Positions 20,359 through 32,130 of a stretch of 64,000 bases of DNA are shown here, piece after piece (the stretch's first letter is position 1; every line of letters begins with the position of its first letter). The notes below the pieces were generated by a model. The model saw nothing but the letters and a program-made list of their open reading frames with translations. It made no database searches and was not told the DNA's origin. The position numbers and the translations under genes are program-made. Source of the stretch: Gnetum montanum. Taxonomy: Eukaryota; Streptophyta; Gnetopsida; Gnetales; Gnetaceae. The stretch lies in NCBI GenBank assembly GCA_015680685.1, contig MNCI01004656.1, forward strand, positions 1,952,084-2,016,083, read 5' to 3'.

Positions 20359-21803
20359 TGAAACACCATGAAAATTGCGAGTCGGCCTCAGGCAAAGATT
20401 CGTAATTCAGGAAAGAGCACGCATCAGCTGCTGATCAAAGACAAGTTTACGCTCTGTTATGCGCGATAGTGTAACGAGCCTCAAAATAGTCAAGGGCAAA
20501 AATCCAGAGAAGTGCAACAGTTTAAACCCTTTCTTTTGGCATACGATTAATTTATCTTACACACGTACGCAACGTTGCATATCCAAGCGTAACGCATCAC
20601 CAGGTTGGAACGTTCTTTACGCTCATTACGCGTAGCTGCGTAAGGGAGCGTAAAACAACTTGTATTCATTGTTTCATGTTTCTTTACGCTCATTATGCGC
20701 GGCTGCGTAAGAGAGTGTAAATAACTTGCACTAATTATTTCATGTTACGATACGCTCATTACGCGCGGCTGCATAAGCAAGCGTACATAACTTGTATATA
20801 TTACGCTCATATACGCAACGCAACGTGAATGAGCGTAATATAGCTCAAAGAAAGTTGAAACATGTCAAACGCACATCTATTTTTTATACGCACAATACGC
20901 AAGCAATCATATTGTGCGTAGTCATAGCTTGACATAAAATGATCAACAGTACCCGAAACATTTGGCACACACATCATCAGGATTGTGCCTTTTTCACAAG
21001 ACATCGCAGCCTATAAATATCCCGGTGGACAAAGATACAAGGGTTGGAAAAAATTTGGCAAGTTGGCAAGTAAGCGATACTTAGCACCTAGATCAGGGAT
21101 ACAGAGAGTAGCACTTGGACAATTCTTAACATCATCTCCTTTCAGCAAAAGCATAGCACAGTCCATTTAAGCATCAGCAGCAAGGGCGATCATTCCTTTG
21201 GGGGAAAACACAACTTTCTCCATCAGCGGTCGTTGGCAGATCTGGGCAGAAGCTACCCAAAGCAAAGAAGCAGATCAAAGATTGTGAGATCATCCTAACG
21301 GTTTGCAGATTCTATTGGTTAGAAACAGTTGATCAATAGACGTCAGAGCTTGACCTTCCTTGCATCTCATCCTTAGCCTACAAGGTAGATCGGATTTATG
21401 CCTGGACAGTTTTCTTGTTGTTTTGTGCCTATCTCATATCAATTAGTCAGGATCTCCCCATTGTAACGTAATATACAATACACACATTCTGCAAGTCAAC
21501 GCGTAGATCTTAATGAACATGCGTTGCTTTCGCATTGGCTACTCCTTTTCACGCTATCGCTGTCGTTGTTGCAATACATCTAAACTATTTTCGCCCCGTT
21601 TCGAGATTCACCGAATCACACCGATCCACAGAACATTTGCATCATTTTTACTGATTAGTAAGTCCCTGTTTGATCGAAAAGACCATTCAGGGTGCCACGG
21701 ATTCATTTTTTCCAGCATTGCCCTCGCGCGGATCCATGGTTAAAACTGTGTACACGGAATTTTTGTTCGGTATTTCCAGCTGCCGACATTTTCCGTTGTT
21801 ACA
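20359..21803 (+). repeat. 3' LTR of element 1
   Basis: A 1445-bp LTR from TGAAACACCATGAAAATT to CCGTTGTTACA, partner of 4828-6249. It keeps the hairpin array (20618-20935), the TATA box (21012-21020) and the U5 block with GTAAGT. It is longer than the 5' LTR mainly because of about 22 extra bases near 21147-21170 (around AGCATAGCACAGTCC). Most other differences are transitions. Confidence 0.92.
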
Positions 21804-21808
21804 CCTAG
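21804..21808. repeat. Target site duplication CCTAG, right copy
   Basis: CCTAG directly after the 3' LTR, equal to 4823-4827. Confidence 0.9.
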
Positions 21809-24208
21809 GACATTCTAATATTCTTTATCATATTCATGCCATAAGAGGATGTGTTGTTCAATTTTTTTAGTCATATTATGGTGTTCAATTTTGTGTCATG
21901 AACACCATAATTTTGTAAGCAATCTTGATCTATACACTCGAGCATTTACTTTTGTTTTGTTGTGTTGTGTTTTAGTCAATAATCCCAAACCTTTCCAATT
22001 TTGTAAAAAACTTGAGAAGAACTTTTCATTTAGCCATGCAGGTATGATGAAGTGTCTTCAGTTGGCTACATCGATAAGATGTTGTTAACACGACCCCATT
22101 GACAAGATCCCATCAATGTAGGATTTCTCGCGTTGGCGTGTACCCGTTGACATGGCACTCTAGTAGGTCTACATATATGGCATCCTAGAACTCTTAGAGT
22201 TTGTTTATGTAAGAGATAGAATAATTTTCTAAGTGCCCAAAGTAGGAGTTAAGAAGCGTATGGAGCTTTATTTAAGCACTATTGTACCTAAGCACCACAA
22301 TGTGTGCAGGAACAATGATGAGCTTTTTGATCAACCTTGTAGCACTTGGACTAGCTTAGTGATTTATTTATGCATTTATTGTTTTCATTAATTAAGCAAT
22401 TAACTAAGCTAAAATGATTAATATTTTAAGTAATTAAATAATTAAGATAAATAAAATAGCATACATAAGTACGACCACTTCAAGCGTGCCTATAACACTT
22501 GGTATTCTAGTAGCGCTTAATGCTTATTTACCCAGCAATGTTGTAAATGTTTAGGATGTGTTAAGAAACTGGGACCAAGTGCTTATGTTAGGATAGTTAG
22601 TTATTAACTAGAAATTAAACTAGTTGAATTGGTTAATCAATTTATTCTCAATCTATTACCAAAATTATTCAAGAAAAATATAAAAATAATAAAAATCATG
22701 TGATTTAATTACCCTTAGCCATATAACTGAGCCTCACAAGTATAGTTGACAAGACAATTATCATTCCATGATTAGATTCACCTCCTAGATTGAATCCTAT
22801 GTACAAGAACACTAGGAATCCATGGGATTTGACTATATCACACATGAATGTCGTAGTTATTCATATGGTTGGGCATAGGGGTACCTTGTTGCTCATCACT
22901 TACCTTGGCTTGTTGTTCTGTGGTGGATGACTTGGCCATTTATATTACCCCTGGAGCATGGAAGCTATGGAAAAACCAAAAATATCACTTCTATCATAGA
23001 CTACAAAAATGAATTTTAGTACTAATATATACTAACAAGACATAGAGTGATGAGGGATTTCATGTGTATTCCTCCACTCTACCATGGTTTCCTATATTTG
23101 ATTAGAGTGTTGTATAGTGGGTAGACAAATGGCCAAAGGAATGGGAAGTTGATGATCCTAAATTGGAAATACTATAGTTTTGAAAATAATGGTTATCTTA
23201 TGAGTGGTGGATTTTATAAGAAGCCACTTCTTACTGTTAACTATATTTTTTCTTCATATTTTTGATATATCAATTTCCATTGGTACATGGATATGGTTTG
23301 ATAAAATTTAGATTGAACTACGTCATAGAATTGATACTAATCAATAACCATAGCCAAAAGGCTTGTAGGATATCAAATTTTATCACATCCATGTTGATAA
23401 AATTTGAAACATTCATGAAAATTTTATTTATATTGATTTACATTAAGTTGCTCAATATGAATTGATATGAATAAATTAACATATCGAAGTTTATTGTAGC
23501 TATGCTATTCAGATGTAAGTTTCTTAGGAAAATTTCATCTTCACTAAATAATATCGATTCAATTGATGTGAATTAGTATCTCTACATATTAAGATATCAA
23601 TTTGGATTTAAGAAATCAATATTTGTAGTGATAACTTGGACTATGTTTCTTTACATATCAATTTATGTTGCGCTAATCGATATACCATGATTTTATTTAT
23701 AACTAGACATCTAACCCACAATATCTCATGCTATTTTTGGTTTTCTAAAATTTTTATTTCTTCACATGATATCTATGGACATCGAACCTACAATGCTCTT
23801 CAATAAAACAATTTTTATTAATTACATACCCATCGCATTCTGCAATATGAATTTACAGTACGAAAACAAATTTATTTGATTTATATTTATAAAATTTTAT
23901 TCCTTTTTCAATTCTTATAATTATTTCTTATTTCTATGTTAGGAATCGACATATAACTTACTTAGAAAGGCCCTTCATAGGATTCTTTGGGGTAAACATC
24001 ATGTCACAAGGTTTGCGTCATTTGTTGCAAGGATGTCTTAGTATCTGAAGGTATCAACCTTTCCTAGTTTTTAAGGGTTCAAGATGCATTTCTTGTAGAA
24101 AAATCATTCCCAAAAATTATTTTATATTAGCTTCTATGTTGGTTATACACTACTATCCTATCCATTTGATGTTGGTCATTCACGTCCACCCCCCTCCCCC
24201 CCTCCCCA
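21809..24208 (+). repeat. Repeat family R2, copy A, right part (non-coding)
   Basis: Continues R2 after the element 1 insertion and aligns with 46431-48780. Shared stretches include GGTGTTCAATTTTGTGTCAT, the ATGAAGTGTCTT segment, CATATAACTGAGCCTCACAA and GGGTTCAAGATGCATTTCTT. No coding frame of note. It ends in a C-rich tract (24186-24208), which in copy B is where element 3 inserted. It may be the 3' region or LTR of a retroelement, but I found no boundary or domain that settles this. Confidence 0.65.
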
Positions 24209-25389
24209 ATAATTAATCTAGGTTATGTCCTGTGCCTAGGTTAATTAGTTAAATAATTATTAATTGATTTGAGATTTGGCCTTGCCAAGAGAATATACCA
24301 AAAGTAAGAGTGCTATGGGTTTTATATTATCTTAGCTATATATGAGATACTAGTAATCTTTGGTCTTCCAATCATTAATATCCATAATGCTTTTCCATAG
24401 TAGGGATCTCGACCACTAACACCTACGGAAGGCATAATGGGAAACAAATGGAAGATACTAGAGGTTTAATTACTAGTGAACATAATATATGATAGAGAGA
24501 TTTAACAGACAATACTCTTTTATATATGAAGTAGCATAAGCTAAGGAATGAAATGAGCTAAGTCAAATGGTCAAAAATGATGGTAGATAAAAAAATACAT
24601 TCTTAGATAAGTCAAATCACGTTGTTCTGTATCATATCCTAGCTCAAAGGGGATGACATATAAATTTATTATGAGTGATCACTCCATCCATATACACTCT
24701 GCTTATAGAAGGTATTTTTGTCAGATGCTTTGGATTGTGAGTTTTGAGCATTGCCCCAACTATAAGGTTCTTGTTGGAGTGTGGCCTTGCTCATGGTTGA
24801 AGGTCCTTGTGGAAACATTTTTTACATATGAACAACTTCTCTTTCTCTTTTTGTTATTCCCCTTTTTTTTCAAGGACTTCTTCAATCATGAGGTTCTTGT
24901 GGAAGCCAATTATATTTCTGGATTTTTTTAATCACCTACTTACTTGGGCGCTAATCTAGTTTCAAATTCTTGTTTCACCTTTGTTGCTAGTACCAATATG
25001 ACACACACTTCCACCTTATTGACTTATCCAAGTAAGTAATTAATAGAACCATACATTGATAATCATGAACCTAACTTAGTCATTTCTTCTATGACTCATG
25101 GAACTTTTAAACTTAAATAATATCATTGAGAAAGAAAACAAAAGATTTAATTATACATAGTTTATTTTTTTATTAATCCAAGGCTCACCCTTGGATTTTG
25201 GGTTTAAACCAACCTATCTCAAGGTAAGAGGAGTTGTCCTTCTTCCTTACATACTAGAAATGATGCTAATGAATTCTTTAGAGTCCCAACTAATAATAGA
25301 TTTTCATGTTATCCTCTAAATTTTTCAAGGAAAAATTTATAGAATGTTGTATTTATTATGTTACAAGATTAAATAAGGCATTTTATTGA
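24209..25389. other. AT-rich stretch without recognised gene
   Basis: Flank of R2 copy A leading to the Athila-like element. A 92-codon forward frame at 24653-24931 shows no known domain. This may be the 3' untranslated part or LTR of the Athila-like element, but no LTR pair is visible. Confidence 0.35.
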
Positions 25390-25431
25390 GGTTACTTTCC
25401 TTAACCTAGACTTCTAATTGAGCCTTTTCAC

Positions 25432-26600
25432 TTAATAAATTGTCCTTGAGTAAGTTGGATCCTCATCCTCTCCTAGTTCCTCTATTTGGTGTTGATGATA
25501 TTTCTTTAGTATTTGGCCATTTACTAAGAATGTAGTAGATAAGTCTTCGATAGGTGAAATTAGGATACTTCCATTACTATGGGGTTGTAACACTAGGTAG
25601 GGGCCTTTCCATTGAGTTGTTAGCTTTTCTAGATATTTATGTAATCTCATGTTGTATAATAGAAATTTATCACCTATTGAAAAATATTTCTTAAATATAT
25701 TTTTATCATGCATACTCTTCATTTTTTATGTAATTATTCTTTCATATCAAGTGCATGCAAATGTAATTCATCATCTTCATGTATTTGAGTCATTCTAAAT
25801 TTTTTAATTGTTTCTTCATCAAAATTTAACTATTGTGCTAATCTTAAAGATTGGTATTTAATCTTTATAGGAAATAAACATTATTTTCCATAAACCAATT
25901 GATAAGGTGAATATCCTAAATTTGGTTTGTATGTAATCCTATAAGACCAAAGTGCATTTTGTAATTTTTTTGATCAATCCTTCTTCTTAGCAAATACGAT
26001 TTTTGTTAGGATCTTTAGAATAATTTTATGTGCATTTTCAACTTGACCATTTGTTTGAGGATGATAAGCAGTAGCTATCTTATGTTGGATTCCATAAGAC
26101 TTAAGGAATTTCACCATTATTCTACTTACAAAGTAAGTTCCTTGAGCACTAATGATCACTTGTAGGGTTTCAAATTGTGTCAAAATATGTTCCCATAGAA
26201 AAGCTATAATAAATTTATCATTTTTTGGGGTATATTTTTCTTCTACCCACATAGTAACATATTCTATACAAAAAAAAAATATATTTATATCCATTATATG
26301 GGAAAAATGGTCCTAAGAATTATATACCCCATACATCAAAAGGTTCCATTATTAAGATTGGATTAAGTGGTAGCTCTTGTCTTTTTTTCATTTCCCTAGT
26401 CTTTGAAATTTATCACATCGTTGGACATATTTATGAGCATATCTAAATATAGTGGGCTAATAAAATCCATTTTGTAATATTTTTATAGTAGATCTTAGAC
26501 TATCAAAATGTCCACCTCTAAGGTCATCATGACATGTGTGTAAGATTTCTTTTTGCTCATATTCAGCTACACATCTTCTTGCCACATTGTCCTTACATAT
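25432..26600 (-). pseudogene. int: Integrase of the Athila-like element
   Basis: The core at 25974-26294 shows EYVTMWVEEKYTPKNDKF, then VIISAQGTYFVS and IATAYHPQTNGQVEN. The second catalytic residue reads ISAQG where SDxG is usual, so Asp has become Ala. The Glu of GQVEN is kept. The C-terminal part at 25432-25722 shows YFSIGDKFLLYNMRLHKY and LTTQWKGPYLV, the usual GPY/F module. The pieces are in separate frames. Inactive relic. Confidence 0.8.
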
Positions 26601-26621
26601 TCTATAAAGGTATGGCTTATT

Positions 26622-28130
26622 CTAAATGTATTTATATATGTTTATTAGAAAAGAATTTTTCTCCTCTTCACTCGATTGAGTTGATGTTTTCATAGTGGCA
26701 AGGTAATTTGCTATATCTTCAAACCAAGGATTTTTCTTTATTGAAAAGAGTTGTTTATCAGGAAATTTGTCATTAAATACTCCTTTTGTCCTATTTTCAT
26801 AATTGGTTTCTAGTATAGAAATATTGTATGCCACAACATTTTCCCTATCCCTTTTGTCTAGAACATCAAGACCAAATTCTTGGAGTAAAAGGTACCATCT
26901 CATTGTCCTAAAATTTTCTATTTTTTTGATTGCTAGAAATTTAATGGATGAATGATCAGTGTAAACTATGATTTTATATCATATTAAATAATGCCTAAAT
27001 TTATCCAAAGCATACACAATGGCCAAGATTTCTTTTTTAGTATTTGTATAATTCACTTGGGCTTGATCTAGACTTTTAGAAACATAATAGATTACTCTTG
27101 TTTTATTGTCTATGTATTGGTCCAAGATTGCCACCACAACTATGTCACTAGCATAACACATCAAATCAAATGAAAAATCATAATTAGGTGCATTAAGTAT
27201 AGGAGTAGTAGCTACTCCTTTTTTTAGTTTGGAGAATGCTTCTTGGTAGTCATCAATCCATGTAAAAGGAACATCCTTTTGTAAGAGAATATGAAATAGA
27301 TTGGCTACTTTTGAGAAGTCTTTAATAAATTGTTTATAATATTTGGCATGTCCTAAAAATGATCAAATGGTATTTAGGTTTTTTGGAGCTAGAAGTGTGG
27401 AGAATACTTTTACTTTTTCATCATGCATTCTTATTTCTTCCTTTGAAATTACCTATCTCAAACCTACATCACTTGTGACCATTAAATGACTCTTTTCCCA
27501 ACTTAGTTTTAAGTTCTTATTAATGCATCTATTTAAGACACATTCCAAATATGTTAATGTTTATTCATAAGTATCCCTGTATAGTATAAAATCATCCATG
27601 AACACTTCTCAATATTCTTATAACATATTAGAAAAAACTAATATCAGAGTTCTTTGGAAGGTAGTAGCTGCATGACAAAGATCAAAAGGCATCCGTTGGT
27701 GAGCCAAGGTTCCATATGAAGATGTACAGGTTGTTTTATGTTGATCTTATAGTGAAATGGCTACTTGATTGTGACCACTAAACCCATCCAAAAAGCAATA
27801 GTTCTCATGCCCTTCAAGTCTCTCCAAAATTTGGTCTATTTAGGATAGGGTAAAATGATCTTTTGTAGTATTTTGATTAAGTTTTCTATAATCCATACAC
27901 ACTCATAATTTTCCTCTTTTTTATGTATGACAATGATGTGGCTTATGCACTCACTATTATCTATTGGATAAATAATTCCTTCCTTCCAAAGATTAGATAT
28001 TTCATCTTTAAAAAATTACTTCAAAGTTGGATAGATTCTTCTAGGGGGTATTTAAACTAGTTTAATGTTGTTTGCAAGATAGATGTGATGTTGGCATATG
28101 TTGAGTGAAATTCCTTCATGGTGGTCCTCT
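26622..28130 (-). pseudogene. pol: RT and RNase H of the Athila-like element
   Basis: RT motif FMDDFILY reads from about 27600 to 27575 on the minus strand, with MPFDLCHAATTFQRT just before it (27690-27640 region). The RNase H part includes VIYYVSKSLDQAQVNYTNTKKEILAIVYAL (26979-27164), then the tail MRWYLLLQEFGLDVLDKRDR at 26903-26840, as in Athila and other plant gypsy elements. Stops and frame changes lie between the pieces. Confidence 0.8.
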
Positions 28131-28723
28131 TAAATCCATGCAAATTCCTCAAACTTTATTTTTAAAACTTCTACTAATTTTACTTCTTGTCCACTAGAAA
28201 CTTAAGAATTTATTCTTAAGGATTTATTTTTGTAAAGGAAAATGTTCTTAAGATTGCTAGGTAATTATTCAAGTTCTAAGGAATTATTACTTGGTGGTTG
28301 AATTATTTCTCCTATACTTCTTGATTCCAAATTTAAAATTTGATCTAGAAGACTTTTTTGTTATTTTGAGGAGGGGTCTAAGGACCCTTTCTTAAAAGTG
28401 GTTCATACTAATATATCCCTATCTTGTGCCATTGCTGATATGGGTATTGTATAAAGAATTTTTGCTTCTTTAAGTTCTTGTTTCAATCGGTCTTCTTTTT
28501 CTTTGTCATATATATTAAGCATAAAAGTCAGGTTGACAAAAGATAACTGGAGTTGTCCTAATCTACAATTAATTATTGCATCAGCTATTGTTAACTAGGG
28601 TTTACCTAATATAATGTGGAAACAATTTGATTCTTTTATTTCCAAAATAATAAAATTAACTAGGTATTTTCCTTTATCAACCTCTATGATTAAATATTCC
28701 ACCAATCTGATGGGTTTAACAAT

Positions 28724-29002
28724 TCAGCTATTAGCCAAATATATTGTCATGTTAATTTTTCTTACATCCTCTAAATCAAGTGACCTAGCCATTTCATGTG
28801 GCATAATATTGATTCTAGCTTCTAAATCGAATAGAAAATTTTGAATGCTCTTTTCATTTATCCTTTTCGAGATTGTGGGAACTCTTAGATCTTGGTATTT
28901 TGAAACTTCTTGGCTTTTTTTAAGTTGAGATAAATTATCAATCAAATAAAATTTTCTAGGAATTTTTTTTTCTTTTCTCCTTTTTATGAATAATTCCTTC
29001 AA
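28724..29002 (-). pseudogene. pro: Protease fragment of the Athila-like element
   Basis: A 92-codon frame with IPRKFYLIDNLSQLKKSQEV and FLFDLEARINIMPHEMARSL. In Athila-type proteases the equivalent site is D-L-G-A-S-[IV]-N-x-M-P. Here Gly-Ala-Ser has become Glu-Ala-Arg, so it is not expected to work. Plus-strand frames over it are shadows. Confidence 0.65.
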
Positions 29003-29782
29003 GTATTTAACATGAAAAGGTATCTCTCTAATAGCTTGTTCTAATGGAATGTCTAAGTATAATTCATTAAATATTTTTTATATGTGCTTTGGTTGTAAAT
29101 TCCTCTTGCAATCATTTAGGGAAAGGAGGTGTAGTTGTTTTTTTGTTAAAAGGAGTAGAAGTTAATGGTTGTTCTCCTTTTTCTATTAGTTTGTTACATC
29201 CCTCCTCATTCATTATATGTGGTTGATCCTTCTCTTGTGTCTCTTATTTTTGAAAAATAACCTTCTTTATAGGTATAGGCTCAATAATGTTTCCACTCCT
29301 AGTGATGATAGAATGTAGTTATTCCATAACCTTCCTTTATGGTGTGGGATTTGGGTCTATTTGAAAAGGTAATTCATTCTTTGTCAAGTCTTGGAATCAT
29401 CTTCTTGTCTCATTCATAAATTACCTACTTTCTTCAATCACTGAAGTAATAATTTGAGTGTGTCTAAGTGTACAATAGTTTGGCTTATAAAAGGTTTGTA
29501 ATTATTTTGGCACTACTATTGTTAGAAATGTGGTCTTTGTTGGAATGTGGCTATTGGTTGACTTCTATATTGTTGAAAAGTCTTTATAGATTATTGTACC
29601 TCCTCATGAAAAAATGCTAAGGTTGGATACGTGGTGAAATTGTGTTGTTAGATACCACAAAGGTTACATACTTCACCTTGCACTATGTGGACCTAATTTT
29701 TTATTAAATGAGTTAATTCATCAACGTTTTTATTTAATTGTTCAATTTTTTGAGTCATGCCTTACATAACATTAGGTTTTGG

Positions 29783-30250
29783 TCATCTCTTACTTTGATC
29801 AACCGATGAATCTATTATTCTCCATCCATCCTCTAGTGTTACATTCAATATATTTCCACCATATGAAAAATCAACATTTTTCCTATAATACGATAATAAG
29901 CCTTCTTCAAAGATTTGGATAAGTTGGTGGGCTGGAAATCCATGGTTGGGGTTTTTCAAACATAGCCCTTTGAACCTATCAAAATTACTCTCATAGTCTT
30001 CATCTTCTTGTTGCATGAAACTCATCAATTACATTCTTAACGAGTACAAAAAAATAGCCTTGAACTCATCCCATGAATTCAGTTAGGTCCTAAGGTTTTG
30101 TCTTTCAAGGTTGATTTAAAGGCAATCATTTTAGTTCTATCTCCACTTTGAGGTGCTAACATTGCGTATGGTTTCAAATTTTTCTATATGGATGATTGGA
30201 TCTTCATCATTGGTTCCTTTGAATATTTTTTACTTCAATGTCCTTACCTT
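29783..30250 (-). pseudogene. gag: gag fragment of the Athila-like element
   Basis: The frame at 29783-30028 reads MMSFMQQEDEDYESNFDRFK, then LCLKNPNHGFPAHQLIQIFE. This follows the plant gag pattern 'F..Q..gEs..eAweRFk.ll..cP.Hg.p.w..i..F..GL'. Sequence up to about 30250 continues the similarity in broken frames. Typical retrotransposon gag core; the zinc-finger part was not found. Confidence 0.65.
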
Positions 30251-30588
30251 GGAAAAACATTAATGGTCCTTAGGGTATTCATAATGTTCTTTGGTTTATT
30301 AAGTCCCAAATAGTTCTTTGTTGATAGGCTTATCCAAATGGAATATTAGAGCCTATACTACTAAAAGAAAAAGGAATTGAACCATATGAAAGTGCAGGGG
30401 ATGTATGATGTGAAGGGGACCTAATTGTAAAAGTTGTAGCTATAGTTGGGATCAAAAATGTACTTGGTATGGAAATAGAGGCTATTGAAGTGATGGGAAT
30501 TTAAAGATTTAATGTAATTATCAGTTGGGTGGTTCCTCTAATAGTGGATCTATTACTCAATATTTGTCTAGAGCTTAAATTTTGAGAA

Positions 30589-30593
30589 CCTAC
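30589..30593. repeat. Target site duplication CCTAC, left copy
   Basis: CCTAC before the solo LTR, equal to 32126-32130. Confidence 0.85.
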
Positions 30594-31548
30594 TGAAACA
30601 CCATAAATTTTTGAGACCCTCTTGCTTCACCAAGGTTTTGGAATTCAAGCAAGGACTTTCACAAGTGCAGCATCATGATAGTTTGGCCAAAAAGTGTAGA
30701 CACTTGGGTTAGAATGTTTAGTTCCACAAGGTTTCTACCTCCAGAGCTGACAGGCCCGATGGACTCTCTAGCCTGCCCACCTGGATGATTCACCCAGTTG
30801 ACAGTCTACTTAGAAACCATGCATGGAGTTGTTGGTAGTGTTCAGGATTGGCAAAATAGTTTAGCAATTTTTCTCGTGGAGAATCCTGCTATGCTATGCT
30901 ACGCTCCATAGTGTAGAAAGCCTTCTAAAAATCAAGCAAGTGTCTAAATACAAGTTTTACCAAGATGTTCACACAAAGCAAAGTCAGAAATCATCCAACA
31001 TAGAGTGCTACACTATGCTACGCTATATAGTGTAGCACAGCGTAGCAAGGGAAAAACAAGTAGAGTTTTCTCATCGTAGTTTTGACAAAAGTGCAAATTA
31101 CATTGGCTGCTATGCTATGCTATGCTCCGTAGTGTAGCATAGTGTAGAAAATATGCAAGTTGAAAAAATGCTCCAAAAGTTAATCCCACATGCACCAAGA
31201 CTTTCAGCAAAAGCTAGTGTCTTCAACACAAGTTTCTTTTTCAAACTGGTGGCTACGTTGTGCTACACTACGTAGCATAGCACAATGTAGCAAGAAGCTA
31301 TGCTATGCCAACATGCTTTGCTACATAGCATAGCATAGCATAGCAAGTAGCTACGCTTCTTCAATGTGTTTCATTCCTTGCTTGCATTGCTAGCATACTG
31401 GATCCTGGCATGAGCAGTTTCAATGACATGGTTGCAGCATAGCAAGTTCATGATCAGTTTTCCATATCTTTGCAGTATGGGCACATCAACATCTCATGGG
31501 TCCAGGACACATGGCATTTAGGCCTCATTTCTCACATGCTCCTCACTC

Positions 31549-31556
31549 TATAAATA
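31549..31556 (+). promoter_or_regulatory. TATA box of the solo LTR
   Basis: TATAAATA followed by CCCC, at the same relative place as in the other LTRs of the family. Confidence 0.6.
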
Positions 31557-31799
31557 CCCCACTAAGGAACGTTCAAAGGGTTGACAATTTTTTGCATTGG
31601 AAAATTTTGTTAGCAAGTTTGGTGATTGTTGGCAATTTTGGGTTGGCATTTGGCATCGGCTCTTTTCATTGGAATTTTTGTACTGTTGACTTTTAAGTTC
31701 TCACTCAAAAGAATATTTGGCACAATTTGAGTGTTCTGGTCATTATTGAACTCTCTGTGCGCCTCCCGTGTTGTATAGTTTGTTATACACTTCAAACAA

Positions 31800-31860
31800 G
31801 GAAGAGAATCGAACCCGTGATTTTGTGGTAGTGCATTTCCTTACCTCAGCTCATTCTATT
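31800..31860 (-). repeat. tRNA-derived SINE-like head in the solo LTR
   Basis: On the minus strand an A-box-like TGAGCTGAGGTAAGG (31839-31853) is followed about 25 bp on by GTTCGATTC (31806-31814), a full match to the B-box consensus GWTCRANNC. The spacing fits the RNA polymerase III promoter of plant SINEs such as the Au type. The 3' body and target duplications were not identified. Confidence 0.45.
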
Positions 31861-32125
31861 ATTTCTTCATTGTTCTTGTTGTTTAGTGTTATTTTATGCA
31901 TTCCTTCATTTATTAATCATCGATTATACCTCGCATATTTAGCATTTAAAACAAAGTTTACGTAAGGTTAAGTTACACCAATTAAGTCCCTGTCTGATCG
32001 ACCAGACCGTTCAGGGCACCCCGCCTCCATTGTATCCAACATGGCCTTCACATGGATCCAGGGTTAAAACTATTCACCCGACAACCTCTTGGTGTTTCCA
32101 GCCACTAACATTTTCAGTCGCTACA

Positions 32126-32130
32126 CCTAC
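32126..32130. repeat. Target site duplication CCTAC, right copy
   Basis: CCTAC directly after the solo LTR. Confidence 0.85.

Larger units (their letters stand above)
4828..21803 (+). mobile_element. Element 1: complete Tat-type Ty3/gypsy LTR retrotransposon, about 17 kb
   Basis: Bounded by two LTRs that start TGAAACACC and end in ACA, with CCTAG duplicated at both flanks. The internal order is gag, protease, a long spacer holding an antisense spliced gene, RT, RNase H, a second archaeal-type RNase H, integrase, a short-motif array and a polypurine tract. The second RNase H with a large non-coding share is typical of the Tat lineage, which includes Ogre-like elements. Both coding blocks stay in one frame each but carry several stops. 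Over the first 180 bp the LTRs differ at roughly 13 positions, mostly transitions, so insertion is not recent. It sits inside R2 copy A. Confidence 0.92.
25390..30588 (-). mobile_element. Athila-like Ty3/gypsy element, decayed, minus strand
   Basis: Reading from right to left the order is gag (near 29783-30250), protease (28724-29002), RT (about 28130-27180), RNase H (about 27170-26622) and integrase (about 26600-25432). Protease FLFDLEARINIMPHEMARSL resembles the Athila pattern with D-L-x-A-x-I-N-x-M-P. There is no second RNase H. Coding is broken by many stops and frameshifts. LTRs were not found. The gag end is close to the solo LTR at 30594, which may have inserted in this element. Confidence 0.75.
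30594..32125 (+). repeat. Solo LTR of the Tat family
   Basis: A 1532-bp LTR from TGAAACACCATAAATTTT to AGTCGCTACA, flanked by CCTAC on both sides and without internal sequence. This is the product of recombination between the two LTRs of one insertion. It shares the start, the U5 block (CCCTGTCTGATCGACC), GGATCC and TTAAAACT with the other LTRs. Hairpins with GCTACGC/GTAGCATAGC-type arms lie at about 30886-31350. The TATA box is at 31549-31556. Confidence 0.9.
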
